From Limisphaerales bacterium (lineage in GTDB: Bacteria > Verrucomicrobiota > Verrucomicrobiia > Limisphaerales > UBA11358), in contig DAIDJC010000110.1 in NCBI GenBank assembly GCA_027451565.1, positions 1-9,982 on the forward strand: a DNA stretch of 9,982 bases, written 5' to 3'. Below, in pieces: positions 1 to 6,550 of the stretch; the first letter of the stretch is position 1; every line of letters begins with the position of its first letter. A model generated the notes under the pieces. It made no database searches and was not told the origin of the DNA. It saw nothing but the letters and a program-made list of their open reading frames with translations. The position numbers and the translations under genes are program-made.

Positions 1-105
1 CGCGATTCACACTGGACGCATATCTTAAAAATTTGGCGGGCATACTTCATGGGGTGGATACAGCGTGAAATGTGTGAATTTCTTGGTTTGAGAAAGTTTG
101 GATAA
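1..105 (+). CDS. Possible 3' end of an upstream gene (partial, unidentified)
   Basis: The frame beginning at base 1 is open for 34 codons and closes with TAA at 103-105, 18 bases before the nadE start. The other two forward frames contain stops within this stretch. The encoded tail is rich in Trp and basic residues (for example HWTHILKIW and GWIQREMCEFLGLRKFG). I do not recognise a family in so short a piece. A 34-codon opening also occurs by chance fairly often, so this is only a candidate for the end of a gene truncated by the window edge. If real, its closeness to nadE would suggest cotranscription. Confidence 0.3.
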   Translation, partial: RDSHWTHILKIWRAYFMGWIQREMCEFLGLRKFG

Positions 106-123
106 GGCTTACCTTCTGGCGCC

Positions 124-1773
124 GTGATCATTGGTTTGCTCCAGCTCAATCCGACCATAGGCGCATTTGCTGCCAACCGCGACAAGTTGCTGGCCGCTTA
201 CAGGGGGGCGGTGGCGCGTGGCGCGGAGTTTGTCATAGCCCCGGAGTTGTTCCTCTGCGGCTATCCCCCCCGTGATTTGCTGTTGAGAGAAGATTTCATC
301 GAGGCAAATGTTGCCACTCTGGCCGAAACTGCGGAGTCAGTTGGGTCGGCCCCGTTGGCGGTGGGGCATGCCGGCATTAATCCAATTCGTCCAGGACGCC
401 CCCTCACGAATGCGGTTTCAGTGCTTCATGAAGGCAAAGTGGTCTGGCAAACCACCAAGTGCCTGCTGCCCACCTACGATGTGTTCGATGAAGATCGCTA
501 CTTTGAACCCGGCGCCCGCCCTGGAATTTTTGAGTGGAAGGGCATCCGGCTCGGCATCACCATTTGTGAGGATATTTGGAATGACGAGGATTTCTGGCCG
601 GAAAGACGGTACCGGAGGGATCCTGTCCGTGAATTAATCCATGCAGGCGCACAGGTCATACTCAATCTTTCCGCGTCTCCCTGGCATTTGGGCAAGGAGA
701 CAACCCGGTTGGCAATGCTCCAGCAGGTGGCCAGGGATGAAGGCGTGCCGCTGGCGCAGGTCAATGCTGTCGGGGGCAACGACGAGTTGATTTTTGATGG
801 TCACAGCTCCGCCTTGAATGGCCGTGGCGAGATTCTCTCCCTGGGCAGGGGCTTTGAGGAGGACACCCTTCTGGTGGATCTTTTCAAGGGGGATTCCCAT
901 GGTATCCCAAAGCCATCTTTCCAGCCTCCTGAGGAGCTTTTGTTTGAGGCTCTGTCGCTGGGTTTGCGTGACTACGTCCACAAATGCGGTTTTCAATCGG
1001 TCATCCTGGGTCTCTCCGGGGGCATTGATTCCGCAGTGGTCGCGTGCATTGCCGCCCACGCCTTGGGACCCGACAAGGTCACCGGGGTGGCCATGCCCGC
1101 CCGATTTTCCAGCCCGGGCAGTTTGTCTGATGCATCCGATCTGGCCCGGAACCTGGGTATTCATCTCCAAACCATTCCCATTGAGCCAGCTTTTGAAATG
1201 ATGGAAAAAACCCTGGCTCCAGCTTTTGCCGGGCGGCCGCCAAATGAAGCCGAGGAAAATCTGCAATCCCGTCTCCGGGGAATCACGCTGATGGCTCTCT
1301 CCAATAAATTTGGGTCCCTGGTGCTCACCACCGGCAACAAGTCTGAGATGGCCGTGGGTTATTGCACATTGTATGGAGACATGAATGGGGCGTTGGCGCC
1401 GATTGCGGATGTTTTAAAAACAGAAGTTTACCGCCTGGCAAAATGGGTGAACCAACGGCAGGCGGTTATCCCGCCATCCTCCATCACCAAGCCTCCCAGC
1501 GCGGAATTGCGCCCCAATCAGATGGATCAGGATTCCCTGCCCCCGTACCCGGTCCTGGACCGGATCATTCAGAAATACATTGTGCACCACGATAAAAAAT
1601 CGGCCATCGTGAACGATGAGGCGCCCCCTGAAGTGGTCTCGGATATCATCAATAAAATCAGCCATACGGAGTACAAGCGAAGGCAGGCTGCCCCGGCCCT
1701 GAAGGTGTCGCCCCGGGCCTTTGGCATGGGGCGGCAAATACCAATCGCCCAAAAGTTCAAGGCCTCTCCATGA
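124..1773 (+). CDS. nadE: Glutamine-dependent NAD(+) synthetase
   Basis: This cytoplasmic enzyme makes NAD from deamido-NAD (nicotinic acid adenine dinucleotide), ATP and glutamine, the last step of NAD synthesis. The 549-residue protein has the two-domain form. The N-terminal nitrilase-type glutaminase domain (about 1-260) carries the Glu-Lys-Cys triad as E41 (APELFLCGYPPRD), K112 (TTKCLLPTYDVFDE) and C148 (GITICEDIW). The C-terminal synthetase domain (about 270-549) has the ATP pyrophosphatase P-loop LGLSGGIDSA at 295-304, TTGNKSE at 402-408, and the GYCTLYGDMNGALAPIADV segment at 412-430. The length suits the glutamine-hydrolysing class rather than the short ammonia-dependent form. The start is GTG at 124, chosen because MIIGLLQLNPTIGAF matches the usual first strand of the nitrilase fold. 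No strong ribosome binding site is seen. The gene ends with TGA, and the glycosyltransferase gene begins 61 bases later on the same strand. Confidence 0.95.
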   Translation: MIIGLLQLNPTIGAFAANRDKLLAAYRGAVARGAEFVIAPELFLCGYPPRDLLLREDFIEANVATLAETAESVGSAPLAVGHAGINPIRPGRPLTNAVSVLHEGKVVWQTTKCLLPTYDVFDEDRYFEPGARPGIFEWKGIRLGITICEDIWNDEDFWPERRYRRDPVRELIHAGAQVILNLSASPWHLGKETTRLAMLQQVARDEGVPLAQVNAVGGNDELIFDGHSSALNGRGEILSLGRGFEEDTLLVDLFKGDSHGIPKPSFQPPEELLFEALSLGLRDYVHKCGFQSVILGLSGGIDSAVVACIAAHALGPDKVTGVAMPARFSSPGSLSDASDLARNLGIHLQTIPIEPAFEMMEKTLAPAFAGRPPNEAEENLQSRLRGITLMALSNKFGSLVLTTGNKSEMAVGYCTLYGDMNGALAPIADVLKTEVYRLAKWVNQRQAVIPPSSITKPPSAELRPNQMDQDSLPPYPVLDRIIQKYIVHHDKKSAIVNDEAPPEVVSDIINKISHTEYKRRQAAPALKVSPRAFGMGRQIPIAQKFKASP

Positions 1774-1834
1774 GAATTCCGAAAACATGCGCCGGATCCT
1801 TTGATAAGAATCTCCGCCCAATCTTCATTTGCAC

Positions 1835-2671
1835 ATGAAATTTTCGATCATCACGCCCAGTTTCAGAAGCTCCGCCTGGTTGAGGCTTTGCATTGCGTCC
1901 GTGGCAGACCAGCAGGGTGTGCAGGTGGAACACATTGTGCAGGATTCCTGCTCGGATGATGATACCCAGAACTGGCTGCCGCAGGACCGCAGGGTGACCG
2001 CCGTTATTGAAAAGGACAGCGGGATGTACGATGCCGTCAACCGTGGTTATCGTCGTGCCTCCGGGGATATCCTGGCTTACCTGAACTGCGATGAACAGTA
2101 TTTGCCCGGCGCGTTGAAATCCGTTGAGTCCTTTTTTGCCAACAACCCCTCTGTTGAAGTTGCATTGGCGGGCAGTGTGATCACGGATGCGGAGGGTCAA
2201 TATATTTGCCACCGCCATTTGATGGTGCCTGACCGCCGGCATGTCTGGTTCCGTTTTCCCATTCTGACCAGTTCTGTTTTCATCCGGCGCAAGGTGATTC
2301 ATGAAAGGGGGCTGTGGTTTGATGCACGCTGGCGCGATCTGGGGGATTTTCATTGGTTTTTGGCTCTTTTGAAAAACCGTGTGCCCATGGCGGTTTGCCC
2401 CGGGTTTGTGGCGGTTTTTGCTGATACCGGTGAGAATATGAATTTGAAGCCGAATGCCATCCGTGAAATGGAGGCCACCCGGCAGATGAGGCCCCAATGG
2501 CTGGTCCCGCTCAAGCCCTGGTGGATTCTCCAGCACCGGTGGCGCAGATGGCGGGCAGGGCACTTTCGAATCCCTTCGACCCAATATTCCATCTACACAC
2601 TCAAAAGTCCGGACCAGCGCATCACCATCCCCGTGGAGAAACCCACGGCTGTGTGGTGGAACAGGGTTTGA
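1835..2671 (+). CDS. Family 2 (GT-A) glycosyltransferase
   Basis: Probable cytoplasmic or membrane-associated transferase that adds a sugar from a nucleotide-sugar donor to a surface glycan. Donor and acceptor cannot be read from sequence. The 278-residue protein opens with the GT-A first strand (MKFSIITPSFRSSAWLRLCIASV). It continues with the nucleotide-binding segment ending EKDSGMYDAVNRGY (59-72, typical of the WcaE-like group of GT2 enzymes), the metal-binding region YLNCDEQYLPGAL (82-94, with Asp-Glu where many relatives have Asp-Asp), and an acceptor-side DLGDFHWFLAL at 168-178. The C-terminal quarter is basic and Trp-rich and may lie at the membrane. I take ATG 1835 as the start: an in-frame TTG two codons earlier adds only MH before the canonical first strand. 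No clear Shine-Dalgarno is present. It follows nadE by 61 bases and may be cotranscribed with it, with no evident functional link. Confidence 0.85.
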   Translation: MKFSIITPSFRSSAWLRLCIASVADQQGVQVEHIVQDSCSDDDTQNWLPQDRRVTAVIEKDSGMYDAVNRGYRRASGDILAYLNCDEQYLPGALKSVESFFANNPSVEVALAGSVITDAEGQYICHRHLMVPDRRHVWFRFPILTSSVFIRRKVIHERGLWFDARWRDLGDFHWFLALLKNRVPMAVCPGFVAVFADTGENMNLKPNAIREMEATRQMRPQWLVPLKPWWILQHRWRRWRAGHFRIPSTQYSIYTLKSPDQRITIPVEKPTAVWWNRV

Positions 2672-2674
2672 AAA

Positions 2675-2688
2675 ATTCCCCGGGGAAT
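2675..2688. repeat. Perfect 14-bp palindrome after the glycosyltransferase stop
   Basis: ATTCCCCGGGGAAT is exactly self-complementary and begins 4 bases after the GT2 stop codon. As RNA it could form a 5-bp stem with a CCGG tetraloop, but no T-run follows, so it is not a standard intrinsic terminator. It lies in the 77-base gap between two convergent genes. Confidence 0.5.
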
Positions 2689-2694
2689 CCGCGC

Positions 2695-2716
2695 CCGGCA
2701 GACCTGTTTTTGCCGG
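2695..2716. terminator. Weak hairpin in the convergent gap, possible terminator
   Basis: Arms CCGGCA (2695-2700) and TGCCGG (2711-2716) flank a 10-base loop containing a T-run. The T-run sits in the loop rather than after the stem, so terminator function is doubtful. Its position between a plus-strand gene end and a minus-strand gene end is where a bidirectional terminator would be expected. Confidence 0.25.
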
Positions 2717-2748
2717 CTCCAGAAGTGACCGGCCTCATGCTTGCCAAT

Positions 2749-3282
2749 CTAATCTGGTTGACGCACCCCGCATATTTCAATCCGCCCGCAAGCCATGTTT
2801 TTGAAGGGCGTCATCTTGAGCAGGGTTTGAACGGCGACACAGGTCATGCGCTTTTTCCATGAGGTGGAAAAGTATTCCACGAATTTTAATTCCTCCACTT
2901 TCAGCCCTGCCTTGGTGAAATGATGTTGAAGATGGGTTTTTGTGAAAAAGGAATAGTGCCGGTCATCTGGATGTTCGTCTTTTTCATACCCTCCGGTGTG
3001 TGCCCGGTTATCCAGCGCAAAGACCCAGTAACTGCCATTATCCGTGATCACCCGCACCCGGCCCCCGGGCTTGGTGACCCGTTTTATTTCCAGAAGCATA
3101 CTGAATGGATTCTTCAGGTGTTCAAAAAATCAGCGGCTATACACCTCGTCAAAGGTCTTGTCCGCATAGGGCAGGCCTTTCTCGATGTCGCACTGGATCA
3201 CCCCGGGGCGTTGGGGATACATGTCCACAAAATCGGTTCCGTAGTCCTGGGCTCCACACGCCACATTGAGAATTCTTTTCAT
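2749..3282 (-). pseudogene. Class I SAM-dependent methyltransferase, interrupted by an in-frame TGA
   Basis: Read on the minus strand from ATG 3282-3280, one frame encodes a small Rossmann-fold methyltransferase of 177 codons ending in TAG at 2751-2749. Codon 51 (3132-3130) is TGA. Upstream of it are the SAM-binding motif I, NVACGAQDYGTDFVD (6-20), and the acidic stretch CDIEKGLPYADKTFDEVYSR (31-50). Directly after the stop, in the same frame, come FFEHLKNP (52-59), EIKRVTKPGGRVRVITDN (65-82) and a His-rich segment (PDDRHYSFFTKTHLQHHF). These belong to one continuous family fold, so a single nonsense change, not a frameshift, breaks the gene. Re-initiation at ATG 3099 would give a 116-residue protein without motif I, unlikely to bind SAM. 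TGA is the normal stop of four other genes here, which argues against code reassignment. It lies 214 bases downstream of the GT-B gene on the same strand and probably once acted with it in glycan modification. Sequencing error remains possible. Confidence 0.75.
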
Positions 3283-3300
3283 AATTGCCGGATGCCATTT

Positions 3301-3338
3301 CCGCTGGTTTCCGGGTTCTATGCCCGGCAGCGGTTTTT
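3301..3338 (+). terminator. Two-part hairpin followed by T5
   Basis: Arms CCGCTG (3301-3306) and CAGCGG (3328-3333) pair over 6 bp. Inside them CCGGG (3311-3315) pairs with CCCGG (3323-3327) around a 7-base loop, with a GTTT bulge on one side. TTTTT follows at 3334-3338, so on the plus strand it looks like an intrinsic terminator. On the minus strand it lies about 20 bases upstream of the methyltransferase start, where it would be a leader hairpin. No plus-strand gene ends nearby: the nearest ends at 2671. Confidence 0.4.
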
Positions 3339-3398
3339 AAGTTTGTTTCAGGCCGCCAAGGCTTTTCCTGCCCGGATTATTAGTTTTTCAAGTCGCAT

Positions 3399-3419
3399 CC
3401 AGATGCCCCAACCATCTGG
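3399..3419. repeat. Inverted repeat, 7-bp arms
   Basis: CCAGATG (3399-3405) and CATCTGG (3413-3419) are perfect inverted copies around a 7-base loop. The element lies in the 214-base gap between the GT-B gene and the methyltransferase remnant. Neither strand has a T-run directly after it, so I do not call it a terminator. Confidence 0.35.
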
Positions 3420-3496
3420 TCTCAAGCCCGCACCTGGATTGCAACCCTGTGAGGTTGGAGGAGTGGCGCTCTTTTTCAAAAGGTTTTTTTGGCCTG

Positions 3497-4744
3497 TTAA
3501 ACCCTTTTACAGATTTCCCGGTAAACCGCATTGACCTCTTCCAGATAATGGTTCTCGGTGTACACGGTGGCAATCCTTTTGGATGCAGCTTGTCCCATGC
3601 GGATCATTCGGTTCCGATCCCGGTCCAGGTCCATCATGATGTCAGCAATCGCCCGGGCCATGTTTTTCACGGACCCCGTGGGGATGCGGAATCCGCATTC
3701 ATCTGTCACTGTCACCCGTGGCCCGCCATTGTCCGCCACCACCGGCACGCAGCCTGCCAGCATCGCCTCCATCATGGTCAGCCCCACCGTTTCGCGCATG
3801 CTGGGAAGGAGATAAACGTGGGTGCGCCCGAGTGTTTCCTGGTAAGCCTGGCGGGTCATGGTTCCTCCAAATACTATGTTTCCCTCCAGACCCAATTTCA
3901 AAGCGAGTTTTTTAAGATGCGGGATTTCCGGCCCGCTGGATCCGAGCAGGTATTCAAAATCCAGGCCGCGCTTGCGGGCAAGCGCCAGCCCGTGAAAGGC
4001 CACGGCAATGCATTTCTGTCCCCCCAGGCTGCCTGCCGCATAAATCTTGAGCTTTCCGACCGGGTCCTTTTCGACCGCATGGCGGGCAAAGGATTCCACC
4101 CGTTCAGGCGAATAAAACCCTGGGGAAAGCCTGCTGATGGAATCGGACGATCCGCGAACGGCAGCCGCCATCCGTTCGGATTCCTCGGTTATGGCAAAAA
4201 CGTGGGCTGCCCGGCGGAGACTCTGCCGCACCGCAGGGGTGCGGCGGGAAAAAACATTGGAACATTTCCGGGCCAGCTCAAAACCCGCCCCGGTAAAGCT
4301 CAGCACGGGAAACAGACGGAAGGGGAATGGTTCATTGCCGGCGATCGGGCCATAAACAAACGGAATTCCCAACTGCCACAAGGGTGAGGCCACCCGCCAG
4401 GTGGAGTAGGTGACATGATGCGCCACATCCAGGGATTCGCGGCTCGCAATTTCCCGCGCCACCCGGAGCGAGTCCCGCGCGAAAACAATATATTCGCGCC
4501 AGCTCTGAACGCGCGCCAGCAAACGGTTGGGATGCCACGTTTTAAAGGTTCCTGCGTAATAAAACTGCACGTTTTCCGGCACCATGCCCTCCTCGCGCGC
4601 CCGTTCAAGGTCTGTCTGGTTGCGTCCGCTGGTGATTACGTGTAAATGGTGCTGCCTGCCCAGGCATTGCACCGCTGCCCAGCCAAAATAGCTTTCAGAA
4701 CCATGGAATGGGTTGCAGGCAATGGCGGATACAAGGATTTTCAT
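3497..4744 (-). CDS. Family 4 (GT-B) glycosyltransferase
   Basis: Likely transfers a sugar from a nucleotide-sugar to a growing surface polysaccharide or LPS chain on the cytoplasmic side. The precise linkage cannot be predicted. The 415-residue protein has the length and layout of GT-B retaining enzymes. The N-terminal domain starts MKILVSAIACNPFHGSESYFGW, with the Gly/Ser-Glu turn expected of acceptor-binding GT4 proteins. The C-terminal domain (about 230-400) has a KLKIYAAGSLGGQKCI strand, IVFGGTMTRQAYQETLG (290-306), and the EX7E nucleotide-sugar motif at E318 and E326 (RETVGLTMMEAMLAGCVPVV). The frame is open back to 4813, but the first conserved strand begins at ATG 4744, so that start is used. 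A promoter-like element lies 19 bases upstream of the ATG. The broken methyltransferase lies downstream on the same strand, and the gene is divergent from the DoxX-like gene. Confidence 0.88.
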   Translation of the reverse strand: MKILVSAIACNPFHGSESYFGWAAVQCLGRQHHLHVITSGRNQTDLERAREEGMVPENVQFYYAGTFKTWHPNRLLARVQSWREYIVFARDSLRVAREIASRESLDVAHHVTYSTWRVASPLWQLGIPFVYGPIAGNEPFPFRLFPVLSFTGAGFELARKCSNVFSRRTPAVRQSLRRAAHVFAITEESERMAAAVRGSSDSISRLSPGFYSPERVESFARHAVEKDPVGKLKIYAAGSLGGQKCIAVAFHGLALARKRGLDFEYLLGSSGPEIPHLKKLALKLGLEGNIVFGGTMTRQAYQETLGRTHVYLLPSMRETVGLTMMEAMLAGCVPVVADNGGPRVTVTDECGFRIPTGSVKNMARAIADIMMDLDRDRNRMIRMGQAASKRIATVYTENHYLEEVNAVYREICKRV

Positions 4745-4762
4745 TTGGCTCAATCGCCACGC

Positions 4763-4791
4763 AAAATAGTGAGCGTCTGACTTGGGATCAA
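4763..4791 (-). promoter_or_regulatory. Candidate promoter of the GT-B glycosyltransferase
   Basis: Read on the minus strand, TTGATC (4791-4786) and TATTTT (4768-4763) each match 4 of 6 bases of the sigma-70 boxes and are separated by exactly 17 bases. The -10 box ends 18 bases before ATG 4744, which would give a leader of about 12 bases. It is in the right place and orientation in a divergent intergenic region, but the match is modest. Confidence 0.45.
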
Positions 4792-4821
4792 CGATAAACC
4801 AAAAGCGCCACACGCGCCGAC

Positions 4822-4905
4822 TTGACTCAAATTAAATGTTACCGGGGCTGGGAGGTGGACAGGGTGTCTGCCGATACGTTGACTCATATTCATGGTTACC
4901 GAAGC
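4822..4905 (+). repeat. Imperfect 27-base direct repeat, two copies 57 bases apart
   Basis: Copy 1 (4822-4848) and copy 2 (4879-4905) share 21 of 27 bases by hand alignment, in two blocks: TTGACTCA-w-ATT, then GTTACCG four bases later. Both lie between the divergent GT-B and DoxX-like genes, the usual position for paired operators or a duplicated promoter. TTGACT resembles a -35 box in both copies, but neither has a -10 box at 16-18 bases. Confidence 0.6.
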
Positions 4906-4953
4906 CCTGATTTTGGGATTGCCTGCAATGAATCAAAAGGGCATCCATTAACT

Positions 4954-5358
4954 ATGCGATATGTCCATCTTCTGGCGCGGGTTTTGTTGGGCCTTGTCTT
5001 TTTCGTCTTTGGGCTGAATGGATTCCTTCATTTCATCCCCCAACCCAAGGATGCCATGACCGCGGAGGCCCAGGATTTTTTTTCGGCCCTGGTTCGCACG
5101 CATTACATGATTCCATTGATTTTCAGCACCCAAACCGCAGCGGGTGTGCTGTTGCTGTTGAATCGTTTTGTGCCGCTGGCTTTGGTCCTTTTGGCGCCAA
5201 TTTTGACCAACATCATCTTATTTCACCTTTATCTGGCTCCGGGCGGGTTGCCAATGGCCACAGTCGTGGCCGCATTGGAAATCTATCTGGTTATCCTCCA
5301 TCATGATGCATGGAGGGGTGTTCTGGTCTTCAAAGCAAAGGCTTCTGCGGGCCGTTGA
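4954..5358 (+). CDS. DoxX-like small integral membrane protein
   Basis: A 134-residue inner-membrane protein of the DoxX-like type. Its biochemical role is unknown; members of the wider family are linked to quinone or redox functions, which I cannot confirm here. Four hydrophobic segments are visible at about 5-27, 52-70, 72-93 and 99-116. A conserved-looking FGLNGFLHFIPQP turn follows helix 1, and a basic C-terminus (FKAKASAGR) is expected in the cytoplasm. The frame is open upstream to a TTG at 4822, but that extension is polar, contains the direct repeat and precedes helix 1. ATG 4954 (MRYVHLLARVLLG) is therefore preferred, and an AAAGGG lies roughly 12-13 bases before it. The gene ends in TGA, 112 bases before lpxD on the same strand. 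It may share transcription with lpxD, although lpxD appears to have its own promoter. Confidence 0.75.
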   Translation: MRYVHLLARVLLGLVFFVFGLNGFLHFIPQPKDAMTAEAQDFFSALVRTHYMIPLIFSTQTAAGVLLLLNRFVPLALVLLAPILTNIILFHLYLAPGGLPMATVVAALEIYLVILHHDAWRGVLVFKAKASAGR

Positions 5359-5433
5359 CCTCCCTTCGCGTTTTCGTCCCCTGCCGCGGCGGGTTTCCTT
5401 CGCAATCAGTTCTTTTGAGCGGGCCTTTTGGGG

Positions 5434-5462
5434 TTGGAATTGAGGCCCTTTATGCGTATGAT
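5434..5462 (+). promoter_or_regulatory. Candidate lpxD promoter, possibly giving a leaderless mRNA
   Basis: TTGGAA (5434-5439, 4 of 6 of the -35 consensus) and TATGAT (5457-5462, 5 of 6 of the -10 consensus) are 17 bases apart. The -10 box ends only 8 bases before ATG 5471, so a start site at the usual distance would fall at or next to the ATG. No Shine-Dalgarno precedes the ATG, which fits a leaderless transcript. Confidence 0.5.
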
Positions 5463-5470
5463 CACCGCAA

Positions 5471-6493
5471 ATGCCTGTCTTGACGATTGCTGAAATGGCC
5501 CGGATGTTGGATGGTGAGGTCGTGGGGGATGGGGCCGCCACCCTTACTGGTTTTGCCCCTGCCAGCCAGGCCCGCCCTGGTGACCTGACTTTTGCGGAGA
5601 ATGAAACCTATCTGGCGGCGGCGGAAAACAGCGCGGCCACGGCTGTGATCACCGCCAGGGGCGCCCGCCAGGGCGCCAAGGCCCTGATCCAGGTCGCCAA
5701 TCCGCGTGTGGCATTTGCCCGCGCCGTCGCGCACTTTTTTCCAGAGCCAACCCATGCGCCTGGAATCCATCCCCTCGCTGTAGTCCACCCTTCCGCGCAG
5801 ATTGATGCCACGGCCCACGTGGGCCCTTTTTGCCATGTCGGTGAGCGGGCCGTGATCGGACCCCGGTGCGTGCTTCAATCCCAGGTTTTCATCGGGTCTG
5901 AAGTGGAATTGGGTTCGCAGGTGAATTTATTCCCCAATGTCACCATCTATGCGCGCTCAAAACTGGGGGACCGAGTCCGGGTTCATTCCGGCACGGTGAT
6001 TGGATCTGATGGTTTTGGTTATGTGTTGGATGGTGCCATTCACCGCAAGGTTCCGCAGATTGGCATTGTGCAGATTGGCGATGATGTGGAGGTTGGAGCC
6101 AATGTGACTATTGACCGTGCCGCCTTGGGAGCCACCTCGATTGGGCGCGGTACAAAAATTGACAACCAGGTTCACATTGCCCACAACGTGGAAATAGGTG
6201 AGCACTGCATTTTATGCGGCCAGGTGGGCATTGCGGGAAGCGCGCGCATGGGTGACTACGTGGTCCTCGCCGGCCAGGTGGGCATTGCGGGGCATCTCAA
6301 AATTGGCAGCCATGTGACTGTGGGGTCCAAGTCCGGGGTGATGCATGACATTCCGGATGGGCAGACCTGGCTGGGCGCTCCGGCACAGCCTGACAAGCAA
6401 ACCAAGCGAATTGTCATTGCCATGCAAAGGTTGCCGGAGTTGCTACGCAAAGTGGCTCACTGGGAGAAAAAACTCGGGGCTTTGGAGGAATAA
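5471..6493 (+). CDS. lpxD: UDP-3-O-acylglucosamine N-acyltransferase
   Basis: Cytoplasmic enzyme of the Raetz pathway of lipid A synthesis: it transfers a 3-hydroxyacyl chain from acyl carrier protein to the 2-amino group of UDP-3-O-acyl-glucosamine. At 340 residues it has normal family length. The N-terminal uridine-binding domain is about 1-100 (ASQARPGDLTFAENETYL). A left-handed beta-helix of hexapeptide repeats runs from about 103 to 290, including GSDGFGY at 178-184. The segment DNQVHIAHNVEIG (231-243) places the probable catalytic base at H238, with a second conserved His at H275 (GIAGHLKIG). A C-terminal helix (about 315-340) follows. ATG 5471 begins the standard N-terminus, and a candidate promoter lies directly before it. 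It ends with TAA, convergent with the ABC-F gene. The usual fabZ/lpxA neighbours are absent, so lpxD stands apart from the classical lipid A cluster here. Confidence 0.95.
   Translation: MPVLTIAEMARMLDGEVVGDGAATLTGFAPASQARPGDLTFAENETYLAAAENSAATAVITARGARQGAKALIQVANPRVAFARAVAHFFPEPTHAPGIHPLAVVHPSAQIDATAHVGPFCHVGERAVIGPRCVLQSQVFIGSEVELGSQVNLFPNVTIYARSKLGDRVRVHSGTVIGSDGFGYVLDGAIHRKVPQIGIVQIGDDVEVGANVTIDRAALGATSIGRGTKIDNQVHIAHNVEIGEHCILCGQVGIAGSARMGDYVVLAGQVGIAGHLKIGSHVTVGSKSGVMHDIPDGQTWLGAPAQPDKQTKRIVIAMQRLPELLRKVAHWEKKLGALEE
6217..6291 (+). repeat. 21-base identical repeat within lpxD, 54 bases apart
   Basis: The bases at 6217-6237 and 6271-6291 are identical (core GGCCAGGTGGGCATTGCGGG). Each encodes GQVGIAG (250-256 and 268-274). 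The 54-base period equals 18 residues, one full turn of the beta-helix. Similar amino acids are expected in this fold, but identity of all 21 bases, including silent positions, is more than the protein constraint requires. Confidence 0.8.
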
Positions 6494-6496
6494 CGC

Positions 6497-6515
6497 CTCA
6501 TGGCCCCGCCATGGG
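6497..6515. terminator. Hairpin in the lpxD/ABC-F convergent gap
   Basis: CATGGC (6499-6504) and GCCATG (6508-6513) pair around CCC, extended by a G-U and a G-C pair to an 8-bp stem. It sits 3 bases after the lpxD stop, inside the 57-base gap between convergent genes. No T-run follows on either strand, so termination here is only a guess from position. Confidence 0.25.
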
Positions 6516-6550
6516 CATTGGGCCAGCCTGGTCAAAAGCGGGTCAGTACT

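Noticed and set aside
634..1266. 210-codon minus-strand frame inside nadE
   Set aside because: A shadow of the nadE reading frame with no recognisable domain.
3100..3132. TGA at 3130-3132 as a selenocysteine codon or reassigned codon
   Set aside because: The bases after the TGA give only a 5-bp stem (CTGAA/TTCAG, 7-base loop) unlike a bacterial SECIS. Selenocysteine is not expected in this methyltransferase family, and TGA is the normal stop of nadE, GT2, the DoxX-like gene and the ABC-F gene.
2920..3534. 204-codon plus-strand open frame covering the methyltransferase region
   Set aside because: It is antisense to a recognisable methyltransferase fold. Its own translation shows no motif or domain I know, and it runs through the hairpins and into the end of the GT-B gene.
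4745..4813. Longer N-terminus for the GT-B transferase (start near 4813)
   Set aside because: It adds 23 residues before the first conserved strand, uses a non-ATG start and would overlap the candidate promoter.
4822..4953. Longer N-terminus for the DoxX-like protein from TTG 4822
   Set aside because: The extension is polar, starts with a weak codon and precedes the expected first helix. ATG 4954 has a fair ribosome binding site. It is kept only as an alternative reading of the direct repeat.
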